Shown here in pieces: positions 1-13,013 of a DNA stretch of 64,000 nucleotides. Made by a program: the position numbers and the translations under genes. The DNA is from Ochromonas danica (lineage: Eukaryota > Sar > Chrysophyceae > Chromulinales > Chromulinaceae), in contig VKHL01000069.1 in the NCBI GenBank assembly GCA_015146655.1, positions 62,001 to 126,000 on the forward strand. The letters are read 5' to 3'. The stretch's first letter is position 1. Every line of letters starts with the position of its first letter. The notes beneath the pieces were generated by a model, which ran no database searches, had not been told where the DNA came from, and saw only the letters and a program-made list of their open reading frames with translations.

Positions 1-3000
1 TGATCCTTGCATTAGAAGAGCATGTTCACGTTCACTAATAATATCATTCCCAGCTTCTTCTTGTACAGGTAAACCATGTGCAAACCCTGGAACTGTTTTA
101 ACAATTTGTTCAACTTTATGTTGTGTTCGCATCTTAATAGCAACACGTAAAGGATCCATTTCAGGATCAATCTCTCTTTCTTTATCATATTGCTGTTTAA
201 GACATTCAGCAGAGAGTTTCAATCCTAATAGACCTTTACGATACACTAAAAGAGAATGAACAGCAACGGATGATTTCATATGTGTACGTAACCATCTTTC
301 CACAAAACTGGGATCAATAATAATACTTCCTGCTCCTAAAGAATCAATAAGAATCTCTGTACCAACATGTGCATATTTGGATGGTGGTAATCCAGCTACC
401 AGATCTCCATCCACAACAACACGGAAACTACTTGGCACAATACGATTGTATAATTGTACAAAAGAACGATTTCCTACACGAGGAGAACCAAAATTAATCA
501 TAACGATATTAACTTTCTTCACAAAGACAGGTACAGCAGCATCATCACGTTCATCTTGTAGTAAACTACAACGAGAGTTTAATCCTTCTTCTATATCAGA
601 TAGTCGACGTTCTAATGTACCAGGTGTTAAAGAAGAAGATTTAGATAAAGTAGTTTTATCTTTGGAATGAGATAGAAGAGGATTAGGACATGATTGCATT
701 GATTGTAATAACATTCGATTTGTCTTCTCTTGTAAATAGAGTAACCTATCCAAAAACAACAACATTATCATGCATTATTCTCATACATATTTATTATAGA
801 CATCAAATTGATAACTTACTTAGCATGATGCTTAAGATAAGCATTAACTCTTGGTACAGTATGTAAAGAAACATCTAATGCTGCAAATGTTGCTAAAGCA
901 CCACCAAGAGAATGTCCTGTAAAGAAGACCGTTGTTGGATTTAGAACTAATTGTGTTCGTAAATTGGAATGTATGAAACCTCGTACTATTTGATAAGCTT
1001 CCCAAAATCCACTATGTACAAAGGGTAACACAACATTCTTTAACATCGGTGTACTCGAAGCTGCACTAACCATTAAATCAGCGGTTGCATCAACTACAGC
1101 ATGTAAACCTTGATTTGTTGCACCAACAGCATTGGTAAACACTTTTTGTATTCCTTCACGTACATGATCAGCACGTTCAAAGATACTATTATCAGCTGGT
1201 TGTTGTGGATTATTAGTAGTACTAGTACTACTCCCCATCTTATGTAAAGTAGGACGATGAGATAATGTACGCATAACACCAATGGATTCTCCAGTTTCTG
1301 AATCACGACGTATCATAGTATTATTAAATTCCATTCCATCTTGACCTCCTCCTAAACCTTCTTGATATAATTCTTCTTCATCCTCACTTACACTTTTCAT
1401 ATCCATTTCTTCTAAGAGATGTTTAATATCATTAGGACAACGTATATTTAATCCATCTAATTGATCTAAACTTGTCATAGGAAGATCTTCAAAATTAACA
1501 GGAATTTGACTATATTTCAAATTCGCTTCCATTTGCTTCTTACTTGCTGTTCCTCTATTAGCACACAGACACAGACACACAATAAGGTCAAAACACACAC
1601 CAAAGACACACGGGTAATAGGAGTACATCTAACCTGAAACAAACAGCAAGTCGTTTGGAAGCAGTTTCTCGTGCAATAAAGCAGAATAATTCATATTCAC
1701 TACTATAAAACTTATCAACTAGTTCATATCCAATAGAAGGTAAGTCTAACTCTCCTCCATATCCAGAGACTGTATGTAAATCAGGAAAATCATAATATGC
1801 TTGAAATGATAAATCACGCATATTTAATGCTAAATCAACACAGAATACATCTGCTTTAGCATTAACTAAATGATTTACACCTGTTACTTGATTAATTAGA
1901 TTTTTCCCTAATTTACGAATAACTTTCTTTCTTTGACGAACAATATTACGGTGTTCAATTTCTGTAATTGTATACGTTGCTGCTAAACTGGATGTTACAC
2001 CTTTTTGATCCATTAAATCAGCTGGAAGATAAAAGAATGCTAAAACCATGGCATAGACAGTTAAAAACAACGCTTTACCAAATAATTGCGATTGTTGTCG
2101 AAACAATGTATTGATATTATCTGTCAAACTTGTAATATCATAGAAGTTAGCACCATTAGACGCACCAACTGAGATGAAATAGACAACAGCAGCATATTGT
2201 AGGATATAGTATAAAGTGACAAGTGTTGCTTGTACAGCAAAGAAACGATATGACAGTTGTATATAGCGTGTGTTCATGTAAGGTAACTTTTTCATCTTTC
2301 TTCCTGTTCGGAATAATTGAACTGTCCATAAAATAGTCCATAACCAAATTAAGCAAAGATAGAGCATAGTAAAGATAATCAATGACAACTTTAACTGTCG
2401 TGACCAATTCTGTGATGCTTCAACAGCACTACGACTAGGATCACTAGGATCTAATCCAGGAAATTGGAATGCTAAGACAACTAATGAAGCTGTCAAAATG
2501 AGCAAACCAATGAAAATCTTTGGACCATAGAAAAGTAACTTGCTTTGTGTCTTACGATGAACAGGATCACCAAAACATAACCATAAGGTAAATAGACCAG
2601 ATTGACCAAGATAGGATAGTAAATAAGATGAAAACGCAGCACCAGCAGGAGGTGGATCTTTAAACCATGTGATAATACAATAAACAGGGTTTTGAAAGAG
2701 AATCACTAAAATGAAATAGATAGCAATCCATTTTTGTTCAGTCAACCAATGTTTACGCATATAGAAAATTCGTAAATACCATATGAGTACACCAATGGTC
2801 AAGACCATGAGAACGATTGTAAATGAATCAGCAATTGGTTGTTTTGGTCGAGCTACGACATCAAACTTATAGGTTATATAAGGTTGTGTGGTAGCATCTT
2901 CACCAGTAAATAAGTTATACGGTGCTGATTGATAATTTACTAGAACATAATAAGCACGAACAAGTCCATTAGTAGGAATTGATTCTTGATTTTGAAAAGT

Positions 3001-3816
3001 ATTTGGAATTAATTCTACTTGTAAAGTACCATCATTTCCACTAGTAATATCATTTGCTTGATCAATATTTGTTGTTGCACTATGAACTAAAACTTTTTGC
3101 CAGACATTAGCGTCTGTAGTATATCGATCATTACTATCAAATGATTGTCCACAACCTTCTTTATCATAACATGTCCATAAGGTTACATTATATGCTATTG
3201 AAAATGTTTCATTAGCATTTACTAACAAACGAGTTACGTTTGTTTGTTGTACCGTTAACTCAATCGAAATTACATTTTGTAAATCTGTCACTGTACTGTT
3301 CCATGACATTCCAGCTGAACAACCATCAAAATTACTACCAGCACGTGGTCCACGTGTAATAATAGGTGGTGGAGGTGTTCCACAGGTATAAGCTGGAATA
3401 TCATAATTACTACTAGTGAAACTCTTATAGGTTGTATACAAATCCACTGAGAAACAAACAATAAAGCAGATATAGGTTAAGGCAATAATTAAAGCAGCTG
3501 TACGTGCAGTAATAATCTCTAAAAAGATTCTTGGTGCATTATTAGCATAAATACGTCCAGCAAGATAATCTGTCTTAGTGATATCCATTTTCTTCTGAGA
3601 GAGGGATGGTGAGATAGAAGGTTGTCGTTTTCGTTGTTTTTCCATATTTTCAGCTTCACTTTCACTTTCATCTTCTTCTTTCTTCTTTTCTCGATCTAAT
3701 AATGGTTCTCCTAGAGACATTTCGTGATCTTCACCTTTCGCAGAGATACTCTTATTAGTACCAATACTACTACTATGACCGATAGTATAATTATTTCTTT
3801 GTGGTGTTCTATGCAT
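1..3816 (-). CDS. GOST/Wntless-like seven-TM protein fused to class 3 lipase (3' end outside window)
   Basis: Three exons are read on the minus strand: 3816-1634, 1554-820 and 745-1, with GT-AG introns of about 79 and 74 nt; phases agree, and the gene runs off the left edge. The N-terminus is charged and cytosolic. It is followed by one TM segment, an extracytoplasmic domain of roughly 200 residues, and a seven-TM block containing WLTEQKWIAIYFI, a pattern of the Wntless/TMEM181 (GOST) superfamily. The C-terminal part is a class 3 lipase: the first splice creates CFRGTASKKQ (oxyanion region), followed by the nucleophile elbow GHSLGGALATFAALDV, then NFGSPRVGN and VVVDGDLVAGLPP, which carries the likely catalytic Asp. 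The expected role is a membrane-tethered acyl hydrolase of the diacylglycerol-lipase type. Substrate and cellular membrane are unknown. The start is the first ATG after upstream stops. Confidence 0.85.
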
Positions 3817-4288
3817 ACAGTTTCAACTAAGATCAATCCAGATCCAAGAGGAACAGAGCAGTAGTATGAGGAACAACGAAGGTCCGAGAGAGAAAGGAAA
3901 GCCTGGAAGGGCTCAAGGCTAAAGGGAGGAGAATTTGTTATCACAAGATGAGAATGTCTTGTCTGCTCTCACTGCGCAGCAACTCTCCTGGCATCGAAAT
4001 TCGATAACAAAATTACTTGGTTTTTAGAGTTATAAATCGGACTTATAGACTTTTATATGGTGGGAGAAAAACACCTCCCTGCTGTAATCTGTGACAAAAG
4101 ATCGGGGAAGACAGTAATATAACAGCAGGAAGGAGATAGTATGTAGCGTAGTAGTAGAAGAGAGATAATATTGGAATGATGCTATAGTTTAGTCTGTCGT
4201 GATTATGAATAACAATGGGAGAAGAAAGAGCGACACACACCATAGACAAACAAATCTCTTATGCTTAACATTTACAGATTGTGTACAA
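3817..4288. other. Intergenic region between the 7TM-lipase gene and the TFIIIC gene
   Basis: About 470 bp upstream of the 7TM-lipase gene and downstream of the TFIIIC gene, both on the minus strand. The short open frames here have no recognisable motif. It presumably holds the lipase promoter and the TFIIIC gene 3' UTR, but I see no clear core promoter motif. Confidence 0.5.
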
Positions 4289-7200
4289 TCAGATATCGCC
4301 CATAACAATCTCATAATATGCTATCTGATCTTGAGACGACCCAGATTGTTGAACTCTTGGCTTCCAAAGTCCAACGCTATCAAATGGACTTTGCATCACC
4401 ATCGCATTCCTGTGAACTACATGAGCGCGGATTAATTTCAAGCTCTCCATGATCTTCAATAAAATTTCAACGATATGAAGGGGTAAGATCATCATAGCAC
4501 AGTGTATGCTAGCTACTGAAGCAGCAGGATGCTGGGATAAAAATGTCAGAGCTTCAGTGGCGAAATGTCCAAAGACATCATACTTCACGCTGTGATTGAC
4601 ATAATCCAGCCAGGGCAGACACAATTCAGGTTGTTCCCAATAACATTCATGTACATAACTGAGATTGGGCAAGGCATAGAGCTCGGGTAGAGTACACGGC
4701 AAGGTCATACGAAGCTGCAGACGATTCATAAAACGATCAACTGGCCCAAAATCCGTATCACTACTGATTTCACACGAAAAGTGATTATCCACAGGTTGTG
4801 TAGAGGTCCCACCAACTTCACGACACTTCAAATCATCACCAAGAAACATTTCATTATTCAATAATGAGCTCGAAGGATGTCCACCTCTTTCATCATGAGC
4901 GTTGCTATGGTCTTCCTCGTGCTCTTCCTCATCATCCAAACCGGTATCGAACAATGGTTGTATGCCCTTTTTATTACGATACTCTCTTGCTTTCAGACGA
5001 AAACTAACAGTTGCGGTACTTTCCAATGTGTCAAGAGCAGCTTGAGGTGAACTGCAGCCCGCCAAGTTGCGAAATGAGTATCCGACTTGATGGCTAATGA
5101 GTAACAATGATCGCGAAATCTCAGCCTCACTATCAAGACCAGAGTTTGTAATCAGTCTCTTCGTTGATACGAGACCTGGTAGGTTCGTTTGCCCATGACC
5201 GTTCGAGCTGGTCACGTCTAGAGAATGATGCTCCAAACAGCACGCAACAAGCTCTCCAAACAGTCCCCCAAATGGTTGATCGAACACGTTATTCATGTAA
5301 TGCCGAGAAAACATGAAGGGAGTCTTTATCAAAAAGCACAACATTAGAATGTTATTGTAGAAGTAGATCGTTTCGATTCAAAAGCTCTCACCTCAAGCAG
5401 GTTATCCAGTTCAGCATCACTACCCAATCTTCGAATTATTCCATGCATGTACAACTCTCGCAGAACTTGAACATACTGCCTCACTGTCAGTTTATCTGAA
5501 TCATGTGGAAGAATATCATGAAGCATGAAAGGCACTTCTTCCGTATTAAAGCGCTACAGAACAAAAAAACAAACATAAGGTCCCACCAGCAATATGATAC
5601 ATGAAGAGCGTAACATACCTTCAGAATAGCAAGCATTGGCAAATGACTTTGTAAAGATCTGCACATATCATTTCGTAGAGTTAAAGAGGAAGCCAAAACA
5701 TGATTTATAGCAAGACGAGATAAGGAAGAGATTGCTTGGTGGCGATGGAAGAAGACAGTCGTAGCGAGCTCATTTAAAGATAAAACAGAGCGGAGGAGAA
5801 CTGTAAGTCTTCGGCGTGAACTAGAAAGTGTGTGCTTGCCAATTGCAACACAACAATTTCGGAAATAGAAAGGCCGCATTGTCGATATTTCAAAATCAGG
5901 CCAGCTCAGGTCAAGAGAAGAATTCCGCGGATAAACAACGAAATAACTCTTGCTACCTCGAATACGCTTCTTGATTTTGACAAGTGGCTTTAATACACCA
6001 GGCAGACCAAGTTTAGCTCTACGAATAATCAAATGTTGCATAAACAATTCTAGTAGTAGCATATCCTTTGACATCATAAATGAAACACAAACAGTAAGAG
6101 GTTAGAAAAACAACACAAAATAGGTAATGGGAATGTCTAACCTCTTCTTGTGACCAATCATTGTCAAGTGATATCAAAGCACCAGTAGAACTCGAATGAG
6201 TTTGAGATGATGTTGTTGCTATCACCGTATCAGACTGAGAAACCCACAAAATATTATCTTCCTCCAATTCTTCAGGATCTTCCTCTTCCACTGTATTGAT
6301 GTTCTCATTGGCCTCTTCTTCACGCACCACGTCCATCTCACCATTCTCATTTGTTAGATAGTGTTGGTCAATGGTGGTAGGCGTTTTATTAAGGTCAGAC
6401 TCATCGGGTAAAGTAGCAGACTTTTTACTATTTCCCTTTCGACGACGTTTTGGTGTAACTTGAAGCTGCTTTTCTTGTATATCTTCTTCTCCCAATGCCA
6501 TAATAGACTCAGCAATAGTAGGAGTAGGAGTAGGAGTAGCAGTAGCAGCAGGTTTGCGAGAACGCTTTCTCTTCCCTTTAGCAGGAGCAGGTTCTGTCTC
6601 CACATCCAACAAAGGATCCAAATGAATAACTGAAGCAGCGACATCTCCATTGATTTCAATATTATCCTCTCGTTTTACTTCTTCTCCTTCCCCTACATCC
6701 ATAACAACAGCGCCTGACGAATCAATCAAAGGTGCGATAACATCATCCTCTTTAGCAGGTGTTGTCATGTTTTCATTCATTGATGTACTGTATTTAGTAA
6801 TGCGAACATAACAATAGCTGTCCATATAGTCTTCAATACGTTCATCAAGATCCTCTTTATCTGAAGGGAAGTAGATAATCTCCATCTCTTTCAATCTGTT
6901 AAAACGATCTTCTTCTCCATGTGGTACAGACACTTTCTTGACTTCCACTTGATTACTTTGAACTAACCTTTCAATACATCTTGCAACAGTCTTTCTATCT
7001 ACCATATAACTAATCCCTTGTTCTTTAGAGTTCTTTCGAATAAGTTGAGTTACCTCTAACACTGACCCTACTCTACTAGGTTGCTGATAATATCACAAAC
7101 ACAAAAACAAACACACAAACAAACAAACATTAAGCATACAATAAGAAGTGATGAGAGATTATCATAACCATAGCATACAGGATGATACTTACATTTTGAA

Positions 7201-8506
7201 TATAATCGAGTACGATCAGATTCTTTTCCTCATGTCCAATAGAAATAACAGGAGTTTTCTGAAGTTGTTGTCCACTTCCTCCTCCTGCACCTGGACTTGT
7301 CATACTAGCATCTAACTTATGGCCATGCATGAATGTTATAAGATTTGACAATGTCTTTCCATCAGGATTATCTGGTTGTGCTTTAGAGAATATCTTGTAG
7401 ACAATTTGTTTTCCTTCTTGAACTTTCAATGAAGGATAACCAAAACGACTACCACCTAATTCCACAACAATCTTTCCTGCTCTTTTCCTACCTACACTAG
7501 TGAACTTTCTGATTTCAGTTGTTCCAATACCATCATATGCATCAATATAATGAACTAATTGATCATATAGAGATAGGTTAGAAATACGATAAAATCGATC
7601 ATTTTCATCATTAATATTTGATTTATCATTTCTCACTAAACACCATGTCTTACGTATCTTACCAAGTGTTGTAGAACTACTTCGTTTTAATGGTCTTGTA
7701 TACGTTTCAATAAAGTTAACAGGACTATCTGAATTAGATCGATTATACATGACTACTAAATATCGTACATATTGCATTGTCCTTTTACTAATATTTAAAT
7801 AACGTGCAAGATCAACAACAGCTAGTAGATCAAGTTGGTTTCGATCTAATATATCTCGTAAATATTTCAAAACAAGATCACGTACATCATCCCCAGGATG
7901 AAGTTGTACTTGATCTAATTCAGGTTGATATAGTCTAGCAAATCGTTTGACATGATAAATAGTCACACTGCCTTGACAACGAGGAGAAGGACCAGAACTA
8001 CCTTTCCTCTTACCGCTGGTACTGTTGTTATTGTTGGTGGTGGCGTTAAGAGGGATAACAAGACGTTTGACTAATACACCACGATAAGTGAGACGATCAG
8101 CATTTTGTAAAGCAGGTTTACCTAAAACTTGAACAATTTCTGTTGCAGTTAAACCTTGTGTTTGATGATGAGCAACTGCTTCTAATAGAGTAAAATCTTC
8201 TTTTTCAACATGATTCACTACATCATGACCTTCTGCACCATAGAAAGTGGATAAGAGATGAATAGGAGCACATCCTGTTAATCCCTTAGGAAGGATAGAA
8301 GAAGTAAGAGAAGTAACAACTATCTCTTTATCATCAATCTTAAAGATGTATCCGTTTGGTTGTAGATATTGTTTGATGAGATATAAAGCCACAGTGTGTT
8401 GGATTTGAAGATTATCAACAACTGTGATTATATCCACACCATTACGACCATGGATATTAATTTGACTTTTCATTAAGTCAAGGAGAGTTAGTAAACTCAC
8501 TGTCAT
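4289..8506 (-). CDS. GTF3C1: TFIIIC B-block-binding subunit (GTF3C1/TFC3-like)
   Basis: Five exons: 8506-7193, 7083-6142, 6065-5619, 5553-5392 and 5323-4289. All junctions are phase 0 with GT-AG introns of 68-109 nt, giving about 1,299 residues. The N-terminus (SLLTLLDLMKSQINIHGRNG, then GLTATEIVQVLGK) and the region across the first splice (QPSRVGSVLEVTQLIRKNSK, followed by VDRKTVARCIERL) look like the winged-helix modules of the large TFIIIC subunit, which binds the B box of tRNA promoters and recruits RNA polymerase III. A basic, acidic, low-complexity stretch lies mid-protein (KGKRKRSRKP, then KRRRKGNSKK) and is probably a nuclear localisation region. The protein is shorter than plant or animal homologues (about 1,900-2,100 residues). 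An ATG 30 nt further upstream (8536) is possible; I prefer 8506 because homologues begin about there. The exact 3' exon end is less certain than the N-terminal half. Confidence 0.8.
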
Positions 8507-8730
8507 GAGAATGTATTTTAAAGAAGAGAGAAACAAAGTGAGTGATTCTACGAGAGATCAACAATGGAATCTATGCAAAGGGAATCGATCAGACGACCCA
8601 ATGCGATGGCAATAGAAAGAAACGCGTTTCTTTATTGCGACACGTTTGTTTGGCGGACCATGGAATCCATGGAATGGTTGGTTGGTTGGTCTGTCACTCA
8701 TCATTTCAACAAACAAACAATACCTAGACT
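8507..8730. promoter_or_regulatory. Divergent intergenic region, TFIIIC gene / FkbM gene
   Basis: This 224-bp gap separates two head-to-head genes, so it probably carries both promoters. I see no TATA box or known operator. Inference from gene order only. Confidence 0.4.
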
Positions 8731-10176
8731 ATGGCTCGACTAGAGCGTAGGCTACCTGCGAAAGCAGAGAAGTCCTTCTTTCTTCAGTACGCGAAGAACT
8801 TGACATCACAGGGGGGAGAAGATGGTATTCTTCAAGAACTCTTCCAATTACTTGATATCTATCCCAAAATACATGAAAACAACCAGAAGAAGCCATTCTG
8901 TATTGATGTTGGTGCTTGGGATGGGAAGCATTTAAGTAATACCTATACCTTACTACATGATCAAGGATGGAGTGGGATCTTATTTGAAGCTCATCCTGAT
9001 CGTTCTGCTGAACTTCGTGCTCTTTATAACAATCGATCAGATATTCTATGTTTACAATCTCTAGTAGATCTTGATGGAGAAAATGCTCTTCCTACCTTAT
9101 TAGCCAAGTATGACACACCTTTAGAACCAGACTTCTTGTCAATTGATGTCGATGGTGCAGACTATCATCTCTGGCATGCTGTGGGACGAAAATATCGTGC
9201 ACGTGTCGTCTGTGTAGAATTTAACCCTAGTATAACCAATGATGTCTATTTCATCCAAGAACCTTGTATTGATGTCCATCAAGGTGCTTCTCTCTTAGCT
9301 CTGATTGAGTTAGGTAAAGAGTTAGGATATACGATTGTAGTAACTACATTGTTTAATGCCATCTTTGTACGAGATGATTTGGTGGACAAGCTGCCACCCT
9401 TTGATAATGATATCAATACGTTACATATCCCTCAGATGTCAACCTCTGTCTTCCAGACTTATGATGGAGAGTTGAAGTTTGTTGGTACGAAGAAGTTACT
9501 TTGGCATCAGTTGCCATTCAATGTCAACAAGTTACAGGTCTTATCAAAGCGAGAACAAGTCTTTCCCTTTGGCCCTCCAACTGTCCAAGGTTCAAATCAG
9601 GAGAAAATTACCAAAGCTCTCTTAGTTTTAGAAGGACAGTGTGATGGAGAAAGTGATAGTGAGGCTGTTAGTGAAGCGATGCAAGTGTTACAGAAGGCAT
9701 CCACTATGCCTGCACTACAAGGAATGTTGCATCAAGGTCTGTCTAAAGTGATCTTTAGACTTGCTTCAACCCAGTCCCATGACAAGAATAGTAACTATGC
9801 TTGGATGATACAGTTAGCAGACTATCTTCTTGATGTAGCAAATAGACGTGGAAATGGTCAAGATTATGTCCAGGCAGAACGTTATTATCAATTAGTCAGA
9901 ATTTTGATATCAACGTTGAAGAAAATCGATGGTTGTAGAGATAATTTGGACCATGAAGAAGAAATAAGAATTCAGTATTGTGATGCAATGATTGCTTTGG
10001 CAAGAATTGTGCGATTACAAGAGCGTGTACTAGAGGCATGGCAGTTAATGGTAGAACTGGAGGAGGACATTGATAGTTTAGCAGATCAAGAGAAACAGAG
10101 TCATTATCGCATACTCTCTGATCGTGAGAAGTTGAAATGCTCTTATCTCTTATCTAGATCTACAACAGAAATATAA
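8731..10176 (+). CDS. FkbM-type methyltransferase-like protein
   Basis: A single exon encodes 481 residues. The first 220 residues match the FkbM-type methyltransferase pattern: SQGGEDGILQELF near residue 30, FCIDVGAWDGKHLSNT (SAM-binding motif I), GWSGILFEAHPD (motif II with the acidic ribose-binding residue), DFLSIDVDGADYHLW and VCVEFNPSITND. The remaining ~230 residues are helical and TPR-like in character, without a named domain. Family members methylate oxygen or nitrogen of sugars or small molecules, but the acceptor cannot be read from sequence. There is no signal peptide or TM segment, so a cytosolic location is likely. It sits head to head with the TFIIIC gene and upstream of the glycosidase gene on the same strand, with no functional link evident. 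Confidence 0.75.
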   Translation: MARLERRLPAKAEKSFFLQYAKNLTSQGGEDGILQELFQLLDIYPKIHENNQKKPFCIDVGAWDGKHLSNTYTLLHDQGWSGILFEAHPDRSAELRALYNNRSDILCLQSLVDLDGENALPTLLAKYDTPLEPDFLSIDVDGADYHLWHAVGRKYRARVVCVEFNPSITNDVYFIQEPCIDVHQGASLLALIELGKELGYTIVVTTLFNAIFVRDDLVDKLPPFDNDINTLHIPQMSTSVFQTYDGELKFVGTKKLLWHQLPFNVNKLQVLSKREQVFPFGPPTVQGSNQEKITKALLVLEGQCDGESDSEAVSEAMQVLQKASTMPALQGMLHQGLSKVIFRLASTQSHDKNSNYAWMIQLADYLLDVANRRGNGQDYVQAERYYQLVRILISTLKKIDGCRDNLDHEEEIRIQYCDAMIALARIVRLQERVLEAWQLMVELEEDIDSLADQEKQSHYRILSDREKLKCSYLLSRSTTEI

Positions 10177-10339
10177 GGTATAGTACCATTCCATGGAATT
10201 CCACCCAAGTAAAAGTAAGTAAAAAGAAAACCTGGAAAAGGTGTTTTTTGTTTGTGATGGCGTTTGTTGAGGCCAAGTTGAGGTTTTGGGTTGGTGATGG
10301 AATGGGATGGAATGGAATAGAATTGGTTTGGATGACAAG

Positions 10340-12735
10340 ATGATGATGAAGAAGATGACGACTTGGTGGACTGTACTCTTCCTCTCTCTATCCTTAGGGA
10401 CTCTAGCCCTTCGTCAACCACCTAGTGATTGGCAAGAAAGGATTAATACCTATAATGCCTTCTTTGCTGAGAGTGATGATAGCACAGCGTTGAATCCCAA
10501 AACAGGCTATCCCTTTGACCTCTACCTGGTGAGTTACCCCCTCCCTCCTCCCCCACCTCCCCTGCCTCCCATTAAGCAATCATTAGAATGACACTAATTG
10601 TGTTTGCTTTTGCTTTGTCCGTCTGTCTCGATCATCCATATGCAATCAAAACACACAAATAGCCAACCTTAGGCAATGGCTATCTGAGTCATAGTAAAGG
10701 AGTTCGATCTGATACCATGTTTATCTCAGGTCTCTTTAATGGAGAGACAACAAGTCCATCTCATCGTGCAGCTATTCCTGCATCCTTTGCCTTGACTATT
10801 TCCAATGGTATAACAACTGGTGTGTTATTTGATATTGAACGTGGTAGTTATCATCGTCGTGGTCAACTTATTAACTCTACTACAACTTATGAGTTAAGAT
10901 GGTTTGCACATCGTCATATACGAAGTCTTTATATCTTAGAGGTTGATATTCAACTTCATGATACTAATGAAGCAACGTTCTATTTAACTACTAATACCTT
11001 ATCCTCTAGTCCTGACTTACTCTATGAAGATGATAATGAACAAACGTCTTCTATTCCTAATACTAACCTAACATGTGCTTCAACTATTATCCCTGAAACA
11101 AGTGATAGCAAAGTACATCGATTATGTAGTCTAATCACTCAAATTCCATCTATTCTTACAGTGAAGGAAAATCAAACAATGGCCTTTATCTCATCCTATC
11201 ATACTTCTTTAGATGTTCAAGATGGTCAAACGATTGAAGAAGAAGTCACTACAGACTATAAGATGGCTATGGAGTTATTCCAACATGGTGAATTGTATTC
11301 AACACATATTAGTGCTTGGGATGAATTATGGCAAAGTGGTATTGAAATACATGGACGTGGTGATGTTGCTACAGCTGTTAATGCTTCCATGTTTGCTATT
11401 CTCTCCTCTATTCGTGAAGATTGGCCTTATGGGTTAGCACCTGGTGGTTTGACTAACTATTACAATGGTCATAGCTTTTGGGATACTGAGACATGGATGT
11501 ATCCACCTATCCTTTTCTTCCATCCTACTATCGCCAGATCATTAATAGATTATCGATATACTCGTCTAGATGGTGCACATCGTAAGGCACAGTCTTATAC
11601 TCCACCTTATTCTGGTGCAATGTTTCCATGGGAAAGTGCCTTTAGTGGTGTTGAAACTTGTCCAACCTTTGCAGCGACTGGTTTACGAGAAGATCATATT
11701 TCAGGTGATATCTCCTTTGCTATCTGGCAACAATGGCTTCTTCTTCATGATAAACAATGGTTACAACATATTGCTTATCCGATGCTTGTAGATATTGCTG
11801 ACTTTTGGTTATCACGTGCTGTTTATGATAACAGTGATGGCTTATGGCATATTCGTGATATTATTCCACCTGATGAATATGTTGATCATGTTAATGATTC
11901 TGTCTATACAAACTATGTAGCTTCATTAGCATTAAAGTATACCATTCAAGCAGCTAAAGTATTAAATGTTACAGAGAATTGTCAACATTGTCCTCAATAT
12001 GAAGAAGTTGCTAATCAATTAGTATTACTCTTTAATGAAACATTACAAATTCATCCTGAATATCAAGGATATAATGGTGATATGATAAAACAAGCTGATG
12101 TTGTTTTACTTCATTATCCATTAGGATTAGAAATGTCAGATGAAATACGTAAAAATGATTTAGAATATTATAGTATACGTACTGATTCAAATGGTCCTGC
12201 TATGACATGGGGTATGCATAGTATAGGCTATCTTGATTTATCAGATTATACACAAGCTGCAAAATATTTTAATATGTCATTCCAAGATAATCTACATAGT
12301 CCATTACAAGTATGGACAGAAACACCCGATGGTAATGCTGTAAATTTCATTACTGGTGCTGGTGGATTCTTACAAACAATGATTGCTGGTTATCCAGGTG
12401 TTCGTATTAACTATGAAGATGGTAGTCTTATTATTCATCCAGTTTGTTTAGAAGGTGCTGATTTCATTAAATTGAGAGGTTTACACTATCATAAGGCTAA
12501 AGTGGATATTGAGTATTCTTGCTCTATTAATGAGGAAGATGGTCTTCCTTCTATGGTAAAGATTACTAGTCGTATGGGGAAAGTGAGAGTGTTGGGTTAT
12601 GAAGGAAATGTGTTAAGAAAGCAGGAGGATCTAATGGTCAAAAACTCTTCCTTGACTATCCAGACATCTTCCATGAAGAACAACAAGAACAAGAACAAGA
12701 AGAACCAACTCTCTCTGAAGCTAACGCAAGTCTAA
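10340..12735 (+). CDS. GH65-type glucosidase (PGGHG/acid trehalase-like), secreted
   Basis: Two exons (10340-10528 and 10663-12735) flank a 134-nt GT-AG intron with a long pyrimidine tract near its 5' end. The product is about 753 residues. It begins with a signal peptide (MMMKKMTTWWTVLFLSLSLG), which is why I chose this ATG rather than the in-frame ATG at 10307. The splice restores PTLGNGYLSHSKG, the N-terminal hallmark of the family. Further hallmarks are FWDTETWMYPPILFFHP (catalytic-domain Asp), GAMFPWESAFSGVETCP and PPDEYVDHVNDSVYTN, where the Glu corresponds to the general acid of human PGGHG. The family removes glucose from disaccharide-bearing substrates (glucosylgalactosyl-hydroxylysine, trehalose). 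The exact substrate here is not determinable. Several NxS/T sites fit secretion. The C-terminus is a Lys/Asn-rich tail. Confidence 0.85.
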
Positions 12736-13013
12736 CGTACTTGCTAATAAATGACCAATTGTAGCATAGCACTAACATTGTTCCTAGTCTTGCCAACTGG
12801 TACTGACTACGTGCTACTAGTTCTACTACTGCTCTACTATAATACTACTTATTATACGACAACAAAGAGAAAATGAATGTAAACAATAGAATACAGTGTC
12901 ACTTGAGATGATGAATTTAATAGTCTTTGTAAGATGTTTACAATTAACTATCTAAATCTCTAACTAACCAAAGAATGAGAAGGTGAAGGTAGTAGTAGTT
13001 GGTGTTAGTGTTG

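Noticed and set aside
377-670. Plus-strand open frame antisense to the lipase gene
   Set aside because: It lies within the third exon of the minus-strand lipase, whose frame encodes conserved lipase sequence (NFGSPRVGN).
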